In this document: piece by piece, positions 12,039 through 23,511 of the stretch
Layout of the letters: each line of letters begins with the position of its first letter
Position numbering within the stretch: position 1 is the first letter of the stretch
Assembly (NCBI GenBank): GCA_012656075.1
Contig: JAAKBF010000103.1
Coordinates: 124,001 to 188,000 of the forward strand
Direction: 5' to 3'
Source of the DNA: Phytophthora hibernalis
Taxonomy: Eukaryota > Oomycota > Peronosporomycetes > Peronosporales > Peronosporaceae
DNA: 64,000 nucleotides
Translations under genes and position numbers: made by a program
The notes under the pieces: generated by a model
Told to the model about the DNA's origin: nothing
The model's input: the letters and a program-made list of their open reading frames with translations, nothing else
Database searches by the model: none

Positions 12039-12846
12039 GGCCGTGCAACTTGAGAATGAAGACGACTGCCTGTACGGCTGAACACGCGACGCCGCAGAGG
12101 TCGGACGGACGTTTCTTCTTCTGCCATTCCGCGGAAAATTGGGGCCAGATCGTTTCCTACTGGTGTTGGGAGTCGGTTTGACAGGGTATAGGATTGTACA
12201 GGTTAGAGAGTGTGACTTTGATGCTTGGTGTGATTGGTTATAGTAGGGTATACGTTTTGGGCGAAGTTGAAGTGAGTGCGTGGACAGGAGGGGCGACGCG
12301 CGGACTAATTCTGGAAAGCAACCGTAGCAGGAGGGAAGACGCGCGATATGCTCGGACGGCGGAAGTTCGCCGCCGACTGGCCACATGACGGCAACTCCAG
12401 GGGCACCGCACATGATGGCGGTGACTATTGCTTCACGCTGAGACCTTCCTCCAACCCAAAACTGAACCTCGACGCTTCCAGGCTGTCCAATGCCGCGTCT
12501 AATTGCTTCGGACGCCTCATGCTACTGCGGGTGTCGACGGTGCGGCAGCGTTCGATATTAGTATGGACGCTGAACTGTGTCGCGGCAATAATTCCGACAC
12601 AGTACCGAGTTCTCGCCGCCATGTACGACGAAATGTACGGGCGATTGCACGACCTTCCTCAATCCAGGCTGTCCGCGAGTCCAGCGCTTCCTGTCCAGGG
12701 ATAAGTAACGCTGGATGACCAAGACATGACAATGGGAATGAGTCTGACTTTGGTCAACGTCGAGTCTAGGAGCGATCACCGTATAAGGCACACAAACTCT
12801 TGTTTTCATTGCATCCGTGCACAACCTTGCTATGCTGTTACTACAG
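12039..12846. other. Intergenic region between RhoGEF and RPN2, 0.8 kb
   Basis: Upstream flank of the RhoGEF gene and downstream flank of RPN2. The RhoGEF reading frame stays open to 12413, but the extra residues are low-complexity and not domain-like, so they are treated as leader. Nothing else with family-like sequence was seen on either strand. Confidence 0.45.
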
Positions 12847-14115
12847 CTAGAAGTGAATTGTCCCTCTATTCGACCTTGGTGGTCTTTTTGGCGGGGTCTC
12901 AGCCAGACGCTTGAGCGTCAAGTGACCCGACCAGAGGTTCACGGAGCCCAACACGCTGAGATATCCCAGGGTGCGGAACATGGTCAGCTCCAGCCAGTAC
13001 AAGCCGAACAGCGCCAAGATGCCGCCCAGAGACGCCAGGAACACGCAGCCAAAGACGAACACTGAGCCTTCGAACAAACGCTTGACGTTGAGTCCGAGAC
13101 GCGCCACAAAGATCAGGAAGAAGGCGAACGGGGCCAGCACGGCGCCCATGAAGGCCATTGACACGGTCACAGGCGGCCGCGGGTCCTGCTCGCGCATGAC
13201 GTGGGAGATCTCAGGCAGCGCCTTCAACGTCGTGTCACTCTCGTACAGCAGCGGCTTCTTGTACAGCGGCGAGGGCGTCTCGGGCGGAGCTGCTCAAGCT
13301 GCAGCTCCACGTTGCCCAGGTCCCACACAATGGCCTTCTCGAAGGAGGATGCACCCAAGATGAGCTCCACGTGGTGCTTGCCCGACTTGTAGCCGAACTT
13401 CTTGCTGAGCGCCGCAAACTGCAGCGTCGTGCGGTGGGTCAGAGCCTTGTCAGCCGTCAGCACAAAGTACGTCTCTGTCTTCTCACTGACGTGCGTGAAG
13501 CGGAGGAAGGCCTGGTGCGCCGCCACGGGCGTCTTGTCATGCGTCTGCTGCAGCGCCACCTCCATCTTGAGCGTGTCCTCGGCGGCAGCGTTGAAGCTCT
13601 GGCCCGAGCTTGCCACCGGCCTTGAGCGTCTTGCCGTTCGCCTTGGCGCTCGATACGTCCACGGGCGTCGTGACCTTGAGCTGCAGCACCTCGTAAGCAC
13701 TCTGCTTGGTCTCCTCGTCCACGGCCGACACCTTGAGCTTGTACATGCCAGCTTGCAGCTTCTTGTCGCCCGAGAGCTTGGTCACGAACTTGCTGCCGTC
13801 GCCCTTGAGCGTCTAAGAGATGACGCGCCCCCGTCAGTATATAGTAGTAGTAAGAGTAGAACTGAATTTCTACTACCCACGCACCAGTCCTGAGAGCACC
13901 GAGGCGCCTGACGTGTCCACGAGTGTCACCAGCGTCAGCAGCTTGAGCTTGGGCTGCTTGGGCGTCACCACGACGGCCACCTCCAGCGCGTCCGTCGTCA
14001 GAGCCACGCGGGACGAGGCCAGCTTCATGTTGACGTTAAGTGCGGCGTCCACCGACAGCGACAGCAGCAGCAGGGCGGCGCCGCATGCGGCTAGCAGCCG
14101 ACTCGAGAGCGTCAT
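12847..14115 (-). CDS. RPN2: Ribophorin II, oligosaccharyltransferase subunit (RPN2/SWP1)
   Basis: Subunit of the ER oligosaccharyltransferase that N-glycosylates nascent secretory proteins. The N-terminus (14115) has a signal peptide, LAACGAALLLLSLSVDAA. An intron at about 13816-13884 joins VLSGL to TLKGDGSKF. The lumenal part contains the ribophorin II patterns HQAFLRFTH and YFVLTADKALTHRTTLQF. The end holds three hydrophobic segments (MAFMGAVLAPFAFFLIFVA; GSVFVFGCVFLASLGGILAL; FRTLGYLSVLG) as expected for RPN2 membrane anchoring. Frame breaks lie at about 13612, about 13287 and the T-run 12885-12889; with the last one corrected the protein would stop at 12866 with a lysine-rich tail, an ER-retention-like end. 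The family call is firm, the exact C-terminus is not. Confidence 0.8.
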
Positions 14116-14256
14116 CGTTCAAAATTGACCGCGTGGCAGGATATTGTGTGATTTTGTATGATTGGGCGATAAAAAACATTGTTGGGATTTAAACAATTCG
14201 CACTTATACCGGAGTCTACGGTGCGATGGAGAGATGGCTACACCCACTTCAACCTG

Positions 14257-16104
14257 TTACTTGTACGCTGCGAACTCGTCAATCCACGCGTGGATCATCT
14301 TGACCTGAGTCTTACGTGCTGCGATGACTGAGGGAGGGTCTTTCGGGTGGCTGAAGAAGAGGTCCAGGTGGTGGGCGCCCTCGGCGATCTCGACGATCGT
14401 CACCTTGGCGTCCTTCGGGGCGTGCAGCACCCCAGCACTGCTCCAGGGGTCTAGCAGCCCGTTGCTGAACACGATATTCGAGGCTGACCGCAGCATGTCG
14501 TCACCATAGCTGACGCGGATGCCGTCCGGGTCTGGCGTCGTGTGCCAGTCGCGCTGGCAGTGCGCGCGGATCTCCTCGAACGTGGTGTTGCGCGGCCAGA
14601 ACATGTCGGTCTCGCCGTTGGTGCTGAAGTACGTCTCCTGCGGCAGCATCTCGGTGCAGTACTGGAAGTCCCAGATACCATCATAGTCCCACAGAGTCGG
14701 CATCTTGAAACAAGTCAGGTCCTCCGTCGCATTGTGGAAGACATTGGCTGCGTCGCGGAGTGCCTCCAGCAGCGTCGTATTCACAGCGTCTTGGCCGTAG
14801 TCTGGTGTGAGGAAATCACCAGCCAGATGAGAGCATGCCTCGCGAACGGGCCAAGCTGGAAGGTTCACGGCACCACCCGTGAGGTAGCTGGACGGATACG
14901 GAAAGTTGCCCATGGCCAGAGTGTCGAAGGCGAATAGCACCGACATCGCCAGATCCTCGCCTTGCTCCTCTTTCGTCAACGGTTCGCACAGCCTGAATAA
15001 TGATGACAGCGTAGCGCGTCCACTCTCTGTTTTGGCCAACTCGAAAAGCTGAGCCCAGGATTTTTGGGCGTTGGGCACGCAATTTTCAGCTGATCCTGCC
15101 GCAGAACTTGCGTCGCGCGTCACCACTTGCCAGTACTTCTGACCGTCGAAATCCGGGAACCCGCCGAAGCCGTAGATAGGCGCCGAAGCAGCGATCGCAC
15201 CTGCAATGATGTTGGGGTATTTCATGCGGAACCAAGCCGACAGCATGCCGCCGTAACTACCGCCGAACGCGATGACGGGGTGGTTGAATGCATCGTACGT
15301 CTTCTGCAGATGATAAATAAGCTCTGTGTAGTCGGCGAGTGCCTGGTCGTGCGTAAGGTAGGCCAGGTGGTCCATATACTTGTCGCCGAACGGGAGACTT
15401 TTGCCGTAGTAACGGTGCTCGCCAAACACGACGAGCGCCTTGAACGTCTGCGCGTTCTCCCAAATGAGTCCTGTGTGGTTGGCATACAGCGTCACGTCGC
15501 CTTCGTTGCCTGTATAGAAAAACACAGGAGCCTTCTTGTCCTTGGGGTCCCAGAACTGCGTGTTCAGCAGATATCGCTGTTTGTACGTCGTTGGCAGTCC
15601 ACTAGTTGCATCACCGAGCCACGAGAAATGGTCGACACGCTGCTCGATCCACAGCTCCGAGCAGTTGCTGGTGTCTGCATGGACTCGATGCACTGTAGAC
15701 ACCACAGGAGGGATTGTCGCCTCTAGAGAGCTCCGTGGGAGACCCTCCGTGGCCACGAGGTGCTGCGTGTGGATCAGCACGAACACACCGAGCAGCAGCG
15801 CCAGTCCACCGAAAGCTACAACACTGGCAGGCGCATAGTTGAGCACTGCAATCAATAGACAACAGGTTAGTATTAATGATATCTAGTCCACATGGATAAT
15901 ATGTAGCAACGTACGGGTATTGTAGACGCCTTCGTAGTACTGAGGAGCGTTGAGACTGTGCCACCGGTTGACGCGCACGCGTCTGGAACTGGATGTCGAA
16001 CCCTGTGACGATCCTACGGAACGCGCGAGTAGCGGTCTCACTTCACTCGAGTGGGAATTACGCGATGCCATTTGCGGCCTAGGCAGCAAATTGAGTTGTG
16101 ACAC
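14257..16104 (-). CDS. Serine carboxypeptidase S28 family (lysosomal Pro-X carboxypeptidase-like)
   Basis: Peptidase that removes C-terminal residues after proline. Exons 16104-15915 and 15845-14257 flank a 69-bp intron. The N-terminus is about 65 basic/polar residues, then one hydrophobic segment (VVAFGGLALLLGVFVLI), so a type II signal-anchor placing the enzyme in the lumen of vacuole or secretory route is likely. S28 landmarks are all present: WIEQRVDHF start motif, VFFYTGNEGD, FGEHRYYGKS, nucleophile serine in GGSYGGM, then LDPWSSAG (Asp) and EGAHHLDL (His). Length (about 590) fits the family, and no frame break is seen. Whether it prefers Pro-X or acts like dipeptidyl peptidase II cannot be told from sequence. 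Confidence 0.88.
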
Positions 16105-16347
16105 TCATCAGCACCGCTGGTTGCAGCGGATCCGCTACGCGACCGCTGCGATAAGGTTCGAATTTCTGAGTTGTCACCCCGGCTACGTCCCATGACACAG
16201 TTTCGGAAGAGTGACGAGGTTACAAGGACACGGGCCCTTCAGCTCGCGATCAACACAGGTTCCTCCTTGCACCTGCGGCGGAGAAGTGTTCGCGGCTCGT
16301 TCCAACTCATTCCTGCTTGGCCTCGACACTTGAGACAAGAGCCAGAG

Positions 16348-18036
16348 ATGCACTACAAGACGCACATGCCGGCGCGGTTCTCCGTGGACGACCAGATGGC
16401 CGAGGTGAGCGATCACCCAAGCTTCTCGGTACTGTTGTCAACTGACTAATGCTCTCTTTAGGCGCTGGCGTCGCAAGAGCTCATGGGCAACCGCCAGCGG
16501 AAGAACTTCCTCAAGCTCTTCCGCAAGTACTCCAAGGTCAAGAAGACCGCCATCGACTGGTGAGGCACAATACCTCCTTGTATCTGTGGTACAGAGAGGC
16601 TGACGTCATGTGCAATGCAGGAACTCGGTCAAGCCGCCTACAAATGGCATGTTGACTAACAACACGTCGGTGGAGAGCTGCCCCAACGACATGAACCTTC
16701 GTCACGAGCTGCTGGATAAACTGGTGCGTGATGACGCGTCGTTCGTGGTCGTGACATTGATTCTGACACTGAGTTGTAGGTTATTCTCAAACTCAACGGC
16801 GGACTGGGCACGACGCTGGGCTGTGAAGGACCCAAGAGTGCCATTGAAGTGCGTCAGGACATGTCGTTCCTGGACCTCACTGTGCGCCAAGTGGAGGTAT
16901 GCTCGATCGCTTCGTAATTGTCATTGGTTGAGTTGCTGATCATGGTGTTGTTTTGTTTGGGACAGTATCTGAACAGCGTGTATGGTGTGGACGTGCCGCT
17001 TGTGCTCATGAACTCGTTCAACACGCACGAGGAGACTGTGCGCATCATTCGCAAGTACCGCATGCACAACTTGAGTATCCACACGTTCAACCAGAGTTGC
17101 TACCCGTTTATCGTCAAGGAAACGATGCTGCCGCTGCCGAACACTAAGTATGACCGCTCGACTCGGGAGAAGTGGTTCCCTCCGGGCCACGGTGACGTTT
17201 ACAATGCGTTGTTTGAGTCTGGACTGCTGGAGAACTTGATCAACCAAGGCAAGGAGTACATTTTCATCTCGAACGTGGACAACCTGGGCGCGACGGTGAG
17301 TCTGGACATGCTGTATCACATGATCAACGAGGACTCCGAGTTCGTCATGGAGGTGACCGAGAAGACTCGCGCCGATGTACAGGGCGGAACGCTTGTGAAT
17401 TACAAGGACAAGCCTCATCTCCTGGAAGCAAGTCAGGTGCCACCGGCGCACATGGATGATTTCCGTGCCATCAACAAGTTCGAGACTTTCAACACGAACA
17501 ACCTTTGGGTGAACCTGCGCGCTATCCAGCGGCTGGTGGCCCAGGATCTCATTGACATTGAACCCCTCGTGACGTTCCGCACCGTGAAGAACCACAAGGT
17601 TGTTCAGCTGGAAACTGCCGCTGGCGAGGCGATCCACCTTTTCAAGAACTTCATTGGGCTCAAGGTGCCGCGTTCGCGTTTTCTGCCTGTGAAATCGTCG
17701 TCGGACCTATTCCTCGTGCAGTCGAACCTATACCAGATCAAGCACGGTAGTCTGATCATGAACCCGGCTCGTACGACCCCTACGATTCCTATTGTGAAGC
17801 TTGGGTTAGAGTTTCAGGTCGCCAAGGAGTACCTTGCGCGCTTTGGGCGCGGTATCCCCAATATCACAGAGCTAGATCACCTCACGGTGGCCGGCGATGT
17901 CAAGTTCGGCGCCAACGTTACTCTGGTGGGGACAGTAATTCTCGTTGCGAACGAGGGAGCTCACATTGATCTGCCCGAAGGAACTGTGCTGGAAAACAAG
18001 GTGGTAACGGGCAACCTGCGCATCTTGGATCATTAA
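16348..18036 (+). CDS. UGP: UTP-glucose-1-phosphate uridylyltransferase (UDP-glucose pyrophosphorylase)
   Basis: Makes UDP-glucose from UTP and glucose-1-phosphate in the cytosol, feeding beta-glucan and cellulose wall synthesis and glycosylation. Exons: 16348-16404, 16462-16559, 16621-16723, 16780-16896, 16966-18036; all introns are 55-70 bp and phases agree. The nucleotide-binding loop is LNGGLGTTLGCEGPK. Other family landmarks are FNQSCYPFI, the GHGDVYNAL substrate motif, SNVDNLGAT, and a C-terminal beta-helix (VKFGANVTLVGTVILVANEGA). Total about 480 residues, normal for eukaryotic UGP. The start is the ATG directly before the first spliceable exon. A long antisense open frame over exon 5 is a shadow. 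Confidence 0.93.
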
Positions 18037-18283
18037 GCTGCATATAGCCTAGAAGCGAGACGGGAGAAAAATGCTCGATTCACGAGCTTGCGTAGTTGTA
18101 TTGGAAGCGCTGGAAGCAAAGAGACTGAAGGCTGTGAACGAATGCATGCATGTGCATTATTGTCTTTCCTCACAAAGTTTTTCTGTTATACATGTACATA
18201 GGCACTTCGTTGCTTTCACACACATGCGAAAGCCCCCAAGAGAATGAGAAGTACTGCGCCGAAACGCGTTAAGGCTCAAGAGC

Positions 18284-19382
18284 CTAATAAACGGCAACGA
18301 CGTGCTTGCAGATAGGACACATTCTGTGGCACATGAGCCACTGGTCGATGCACTCGCGGTGGTAGAAGTGCAGACACGGTAGCGCGCGCACCTCTTCCTC
18401 CGCTTCGAACTCGTCGCGGCACACCGCACAAACCGTGTTATTAACCTCGCTGTCCTCTTCCGCCTGATTTCCATCCCCGTGGTGCTCACGCAATTGGTAC
18501 TTGAACGTTGGCAGCGCAATAATCTGCGGGTACGGCAGACCATCCCAGCTCTCGCTCTACACCATCACCATCCAGACACCGTTAGTAGCAACCCACAACA
18601 ACTCGTAAAATTCAGATAGCGTACATCCACTTGCTGCGAGCGGAGCTCGTTGATGCGACGAAGCAGCGACAGAAAACGTAGCTTGCTCTGCCCCTCCGCT
18701 TCCTTATCAGCCACAGGTGCCGACGGTGTCGAAGTTGATCCGAGCATCTGCAGGTGACGCCGGACCAGCGAGAAGATCTTGCTCTCGCTCTCATCAGCTT
18801 CACCATCCATTGCCGACTCAGATGCAGTAGGAAGAGACCTCAGTAGCTGGTCAATCGCTGCACTGCAACATTAAAAAAATGAGTTCTCACAGGTCATCTC
18901 AAATTCACAATTCTAACGTACTGCGAAGGACGCGCGTCCTCGTCTGCATCCGTCGACGCCTGACGCAACGAGCGAATGAATGCCATGTCCAGCTCCCCAT
19001 TAACCGGAGGCATATTGTGGGAGTTATTGGTGGCCGCCTCGTCGATGTCGGCAGCAGCAATGGAAATGAGGCCGGCGGGCGACAGCTGCGCGTTGAGGGG
19101 TGAGGTGCCCATGTCCCCCACCCGCAGGCCCTCGACGTCCTCCAGTGCCAAGCCATCAGGGCCCAGAAGTGCAGCCAATTGGGACGACAGCGCGGGCATC
19201 GAGTAGCGACGACTGGAGTGTTCATCTCCAGCCAGGGCTGCAGCCAGGACGCTGTTGCTCTTCTTCTTGCCTTCGACTTCAGGTTCAGCGTCTGCTTCTT
19301 CCATAGCCCTCGCGATTTCTTGGGAGCTGGCGGTGTCTTCTTCCCAGTAGCTGGAGGCCTGCGGGTCTACACGAGGCTGCAT
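18284..19382 (-). CDS. RING-H2 finger protein, probable E3 ubiquitin ligase
   Basis: Three exons: 19382-18922, 18862-18625, 18556-18284, with introns of 59 and 68 bp in phase. The first about 250 residues are acidic and mostly disordered, with a helical patch (SKIFSLVRRHLQML). The C-terminal 65 residues are a complete RING-H2: VCAVCRDEF, then LPCLHFYHREC, then CHRMCPICK, giving the C3H2C3 zinc ligands. Proteins of this shape transfer ubiquitin from an E2 to substrate; the arrangement (long disordered N-part, RING at the very end) resembles the RNF115/126 and BCA2 group. No transmembrane segment. Substrate unknown. Convergent with UGP. Confidence 0.8.
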
Positions 19383-19717
19383 ATAAAACGATAGAAAAAA
19401 CTTAAGTATTAATGCGATTTTTACTTAAAAGAAGGCGTCGAGCGTCGTACGTGGAGCGCCTGAGGCATGCGTGAGCCGTAGAGCGACCGGAGGAACATGA
19501 TGGAGGAGGTAAAGGGGTGTCTGGAAGCGTGGGGATCTCGATCTGGACGACCAGACGCGGCGTCTTCTCCCAGCAATTCTTCGCTTGAACGTGATGGACA
19601 GATGTCCAAGGCACAGCTCATAGTGAAGCCAAGTGAAACGTACCCCATTGTGTATTCGCTTTGACAGGTCAAGTGTAGCCAAATGAAAACGTATCCTGAG
19701 AACGTCCATGTACCACG

Positions 19718-21064
19718 TTAGTTGAACTGGTATGTCGGCGCAAGATACTCCGTAGCTTCGTGTGCAGTGGTCTCTTGTCTCCGCTTGGATTCCAGACGAC
19801 CATAGCTCTTGACCAGCCCGTGGAAGGCCTTCAGCCACTGCGGTGGACTCAGTAGCTCGGTGCGTCCGCCATCCTTGCTGCCACTCGGTGTGAACGAGAA
19901 CAGAAGATCGAGATACTTTCGCAGGTACTGATGCAGCCGCTGGAAGCCCATATCATCGTCCGCCAGAGGTTGCAACAGCGACTCGTCGTTCAGAATGTCA
20001 TCAGCAGAGATATCTGCGTCCAAAGCATCGAGGAGGTCCTCGAGTTGCGCCTCGGCTCGTCCGTCTGCGGTGGCTGTACGTCTAGAGACCACCACAACGC
20101 CATGTGCGGGGTCCATGTTGAACACGCGCCGTTCCTTGCTCAGATTCGCAGCACTGAGAGCGTCACGCATGCGCACGGAGCCAACCATGCCGCCACGTAA
20201 TGATCGGAACAGCGTGGTCAAGCGCCCCTCCAGCGCCTTACAGTACGTCACCGTAGCGGAGCGTGAAGGTCCTGAGCCCTGCGTCTTCAATGAAGCGTGC
20301 ACAATTTCGTCTGGGGCTGGGACAACGTACAACACCAACGGCACGCAGCGTCCAGGGGCGAACGCGTTTCCTCCACTCGATGAAGAGTGTTTCGAGTGTC
20401 CATCACGCTTTGAATGCTTGGTTGGAATAAAATTCTGTAGCTGCGTCTTCTCCGCTGCCAGCGCACGCACCTCTTTTAGCACCTTCGTTGTCACTCGCGC
20501 GTTCTCCTTCAGTTTGATCACCAGGTTGCAACTGGCGTAGAGCAGCACCTGCATCTTGAGCTTCTCGCGCTCAAACGCTTCGACCTCATTGCGCATCCGT
20601 TGCGTCTCACTCAAAGGCGTCTGCTCTTCATCTGTATATCCAGTCACCGACTGTCGTCCTGATGATTTACTCTTGTTATTACTACTTGGTGTCGTTGCTT
20701 TGGGCGGTGCAGTAGAACTGAAGCACAAGCTCTCGGGTCGTGCCACACCCAACAGGTAGATGCATCTGGCCTCGTCGTCGTAGAAGAGGTGGATACTAGC
20801 AGCCAGTCGGTTGTCCTTCACGGTGCTCGCGAACTGCATCTCGTCGTCTCGGAAAACGCAGCGGCCGATGACGCGGTTGGCGAAGGCAAAAGCGCGCGAA
20901 GAGGACGAAGAGCTCGCGCTCAGCAGCCCCACAACCGCTACGCACTTGTTTGGCAGCGACTGCAGTGCCGTAAGGGGTCCACTACGACCGGGTTCGGGAG
21001 GGTACACGCGCACAGGTTCATTCTGACTGCGGTCGAAAGGTAGTGGCACGTAACGCGAGCTCAT
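19718..21064 (-). CDS. SMG8-like nonsense-mediated mRNA decay factor (short form)
   Basis: 448 residues. SMG8 with SMG9 forms the complex that restrains the SMG1 kinase in nonsense-mediated decay. SMG8-like points are the N-terminal CVAVVGLLSAS start of the G-domain-like fold, an insert of low complexity, the stretch LEGRLTTLFRS, FNMDPAHGVVVVSRR (position of the FTVPANQAFVYI block in animals) and LHQYLRKYLDLLFSF then PPQWLKAFHGL near the end. Animal SMG8 is about 990 residues, so this copy lacks the Cys-rich C-terminal half. Downstream open frames at 19402-19672 do not extend it convincingly. Assignment is by motif memory and is moderate. No introns. Confidence 0.5.
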   Translation of the reverse strand: MSSRYVPLPFDRSQNEPVRVYPPEPGRSGPLTALQSLPNKCVAVVGLLSASSSSSSRAFAFANRVIGRCVFRDDEMQFASTVKDNRLAASIHLFYDDEARCIYLLGVARPESLCFSSTAPPKATTPSSNNKSKSSGRQSVTGYTDEEQTPLSETQRMRNEVEAFEREKLKMQVLLYASCNLVIKLKENARVTTKVLKEVRALAAEKTQLQNFIPTKHSKRDGHSKHSSSSGGNAFAPGRCVPLVLYVVPAPDEIVHASLKTQGSGPSRSATVTYCKALEGRLTTLFRSLRGGMVGSVRMRDALSAANLSKERRVFNMDPAHGVVVVSRRTATADGRAEAQLEDLLDALDADISADDILNDESLLQPLADDDMGFQRLHQYLRKYLDLLFSFTPSGSKDGGRTELLSPPQWLKAFHGLVKSYGRLESKRRQETTAHEATEYLAPTYQFN

Positions 21065-21155
21065 TTCGGAAAATGATTTGAAGTGAGTAAAAGACCGAAA
21101 CTAAGGCCCGAAATAAGACCGAAACTAAAAAAGTAGCCATGTTGTTGAGGTCAAT

Positions 21156-23012
21156 TCAAATTCGTTCGCGGGCTCGGCGCTTTTCGAGATCCTTGCGTAG
21201 TCGCTCCTGGAACGGAGCGGATGGCGCGTAGTGTTTCTTTTTGGACGTAGACGATGCGTTGTGGCGCTCGAACTCGCGCTCCCGTGCTGCTGCGGCGTCC
21301 GCTCTCGCTGCCAGTTGTTCACGACGCAGTCGCCGCTCGTCCAGATCGCGTTGTACTCGGTCGTCGAAGCCACCCAGTTCCAGCTGAAGCATACAACGTC
21401 AAACATTAACATAGAGGAACCGACAGCAATTTGCAACTTAACATCCAACATACCTGACGCGCTCGACGTGTGATGGAGGGCGAGAAGGAGCACTCGCGCT
21501 GGATCTCGTCCCAAATGGCGGCTCGAGACATCTCACGGTACTGCAGATCCAACTGCAAACGCCCCAGGAACTCGTCGCGCACTTCGTCCCACGACTTCTT
21601 GGCGTCGTCATCGTCCTCGGGTCCGCAGCTCAAAACTTCTCTCCGTTCGCTCTCTTCCTGTTGGTCGCGCTGCTTCTTCCTGCGACTTCGCTCGAACTCG
21701 TCCATACGCGATAGAAACTCCTGTGCGACGTCGCTCTGGATGTAGCACGAAGCAGAACAACGAGGGTTAGTGCTACCTAAATAGTGACCACTTGCATGGA
21801 AGTACCTACCCAGGCGATGCGACTCTTGTAGGTGACACCGCAGTTCGGACACTTTTTGCGCTTCTGCGTGAGTTCCGAGTACGACTGCGGGTTGCCACAA
21901 CTAGGACACTCCTTTTTGTCCACGCGTGTCAAATAAGCGGCTTCTTCACGGGTTCGGCGGAGTTGTTCACGACGAGCTCGCTCTGCTGCTTCCATTCGCC
22001 GTACAAAATCTTCGTTGCGCCGAAGAGCGGCACCTCTGCTGCCTCCTGGCCCCTCGTCGTCATCAGAATCGTTGTTTGAGGGCTTCTTTTGTTGGAGCTG
22101 TTGTGCATACGTGGAGTAAACCGACAGTGGCGGTTGTCATCCAGCCGCGCGAACTCATGCCGCGCCTTCTGCTTCTGACGAGCAAGTGTGAACTTGTCTT
22201 TTGCTAGCTCATTCAACGCCTCTCGGTTAGCCACTCGCTTTTTTGTTTACTGTTGTCTGCTTGAGCCAGCGACGCAAGAAAGAGGCGTCGTTGGGTGATC
22301 GACAATTGCTGGAACTGGAATGCGCTCAGCTTGTCCTGCATAGCACGTTGCAACTCGAGCTTGCTCATGGACTGACTGGCAGTAGACCCTTTCTTCGGGG
22401 CCTTGGCGCGTGTGCGGCTGGGTGATCGGTGACCGACAGACTTTGCCCGTGCAACGCTTGCAGCCAGCGTTTCTGCTGCAGCGCGAACACTTGCAGCATC
22501 ATCCTCAAATTCATCTTCTTCGTACTGTTGCTGTTGTTCTGATACAGCAGCTTTCAGAACCGATTCAACTTTATCCTTGCGCTGCGCGATTCGTTCGGCT
22601 CTGACATCCGAGCTAGCAGCATCTAGAGCGCGTTGCACCTTGTCACCCTGATCTTTAATCGCTTCACGCACGTGCTCCTCTTGGTTCATTTCTGCTGCTA
22701 ATGCTGCTAGCGTCGGTTTGGGCTGGTCAATCTGCTGCTGCGCGATTTCAATTTTGAGACTTTGGGCAACCTGTATAAGTGAAGGAGATGCAGAAGAAGC
22801 TTCTTGCTTGGCGACCGCCAACAGCGTCGGTGCTTTCTGGGGGACTCTTGTTCATCGCCACTGCCCCCGAACATATCTTCCTCCGCTTCATCGACTTCGT
22901 CCGCATCTCGCGCTGGAATTGGCTTCTTCTTGTTCTCAGTGGTTGCAGTAGTATTATCGTCCAGCTTTTCGGCTCCAAGCCCCTGCACAAATGCCATCAG
23001 CGCCGATGCCAT
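21156..23012 (-). CDS. Zinc-ribbon, coiled-coil protein, function unknown
   Basis: Starts at ATG 23012 (MASALMAFVQGLG), followed by an acidic segment with DMFGG, then long Gln/Glu/Ala-rich helices (residues about 80-280). About residues 400-440 carry a four-cysteine zinc ribbon: ECPSCGNPQSY, then KKCPNCGVTY. After it come charged helices (QEFLSRMDEFERSRRKKQRD) and a basic C-terminus (LRKDLEKRRARERI). Introns at about 21751-21810 and 21389-21453 keep phase. Frame breaks lie at the G-run 22839-22843, the T-run 22239-22244 and near 22130; each needs one base. I do not recognise the family; the ribbon plus basic tail would fit a nucleic-acid or RNA-processing role, which is inference. Confidence 0.55.
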
Positions 23013-23181
23013 TCTTGTTATTTCGCTGCAATTTCGAGTTTGAAAGTCTCAAATTCAAATTCAGACCATACCATGATCCATCGACACACACGAGAAGCAT
23101 CCCATGACTAGGAATAGCGAATTCCAGAATACACATGCACACTCTCGGTGATCATATTCTCAACACTCCCTCGATTCAGCT

Positions 23182-23511
23182 ATGTGCAAGCATATCCCCA
23201 ATTCGCAGGTAGGCATTCAGCTCTTCCTGGGTTGTAGACTTTGTTCTCACATGCAAGCGCAGGTTTCATTTCGAGCATCGTGTTGCAATCGCTGGTTCGA
23301 TTGCAGCGAGTGTCACTTCGAGCTGAGCGATCATAGACAGCAGACTGCCGATGAAATGGCCTTCATGTGCAAGCAATGCCGCAAACCTTTTCGGAAGGAC
23401 TTGACAGCCTTCGACGAAGAAGATGAGAGCTGCCCACACTGCGGAAACGAGCTGATCCAATCTGTTGGTGATGCGGACCCACCGACGCCAGCAGTGTCGA
23501 ATTCTTCATAG
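23182..23511 (+). CDS. CHY-type zinc finger protein
   Basis: Small Cys/His-rich protein, about 91 residues after removing a 54-bp intron (23209-23262) that joins CKHIPNSQ to VSFRASCC. The pattern CKH, then CCNRWFDCSECH, then FMCKQCRKPFRKD and CPHCGN is the CHY zinc-finger fold seen in fungal and protist proteins related to Hot13. Yeast Hot13 works on zinc and redox state of small Tim proteins in the mitochondrial intermembrane space; whether this protein does is unknown. It is divergent from the zinc-ribbon gene, the starts 170 bp apart. Unspliced, the frame is also open, but the extra residues would interrupt the zinc-ligand spacing. Confidence 0.75.
   Translation: MCKHIPNSQVGIQLFLGCRLCSHMQAQVSFRASCCNRWFDCSECHFELSDHRQQTADEMAFMCKQCRKPFRKDLTAFDEEDESCPHCGNELIQSVGDADPPTPAVSNSS

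Noticed and set aside
15127..15726. 199-residue open frame on the plus strand
   Set aside because: Antisense to the S28 peptidase, whose motifs are on the minus strand.
16921..17637. 238-residue open frame on the minus strand
   Set aside because: Complete antisense shadow of UGP exon 5; no family-like sequence.
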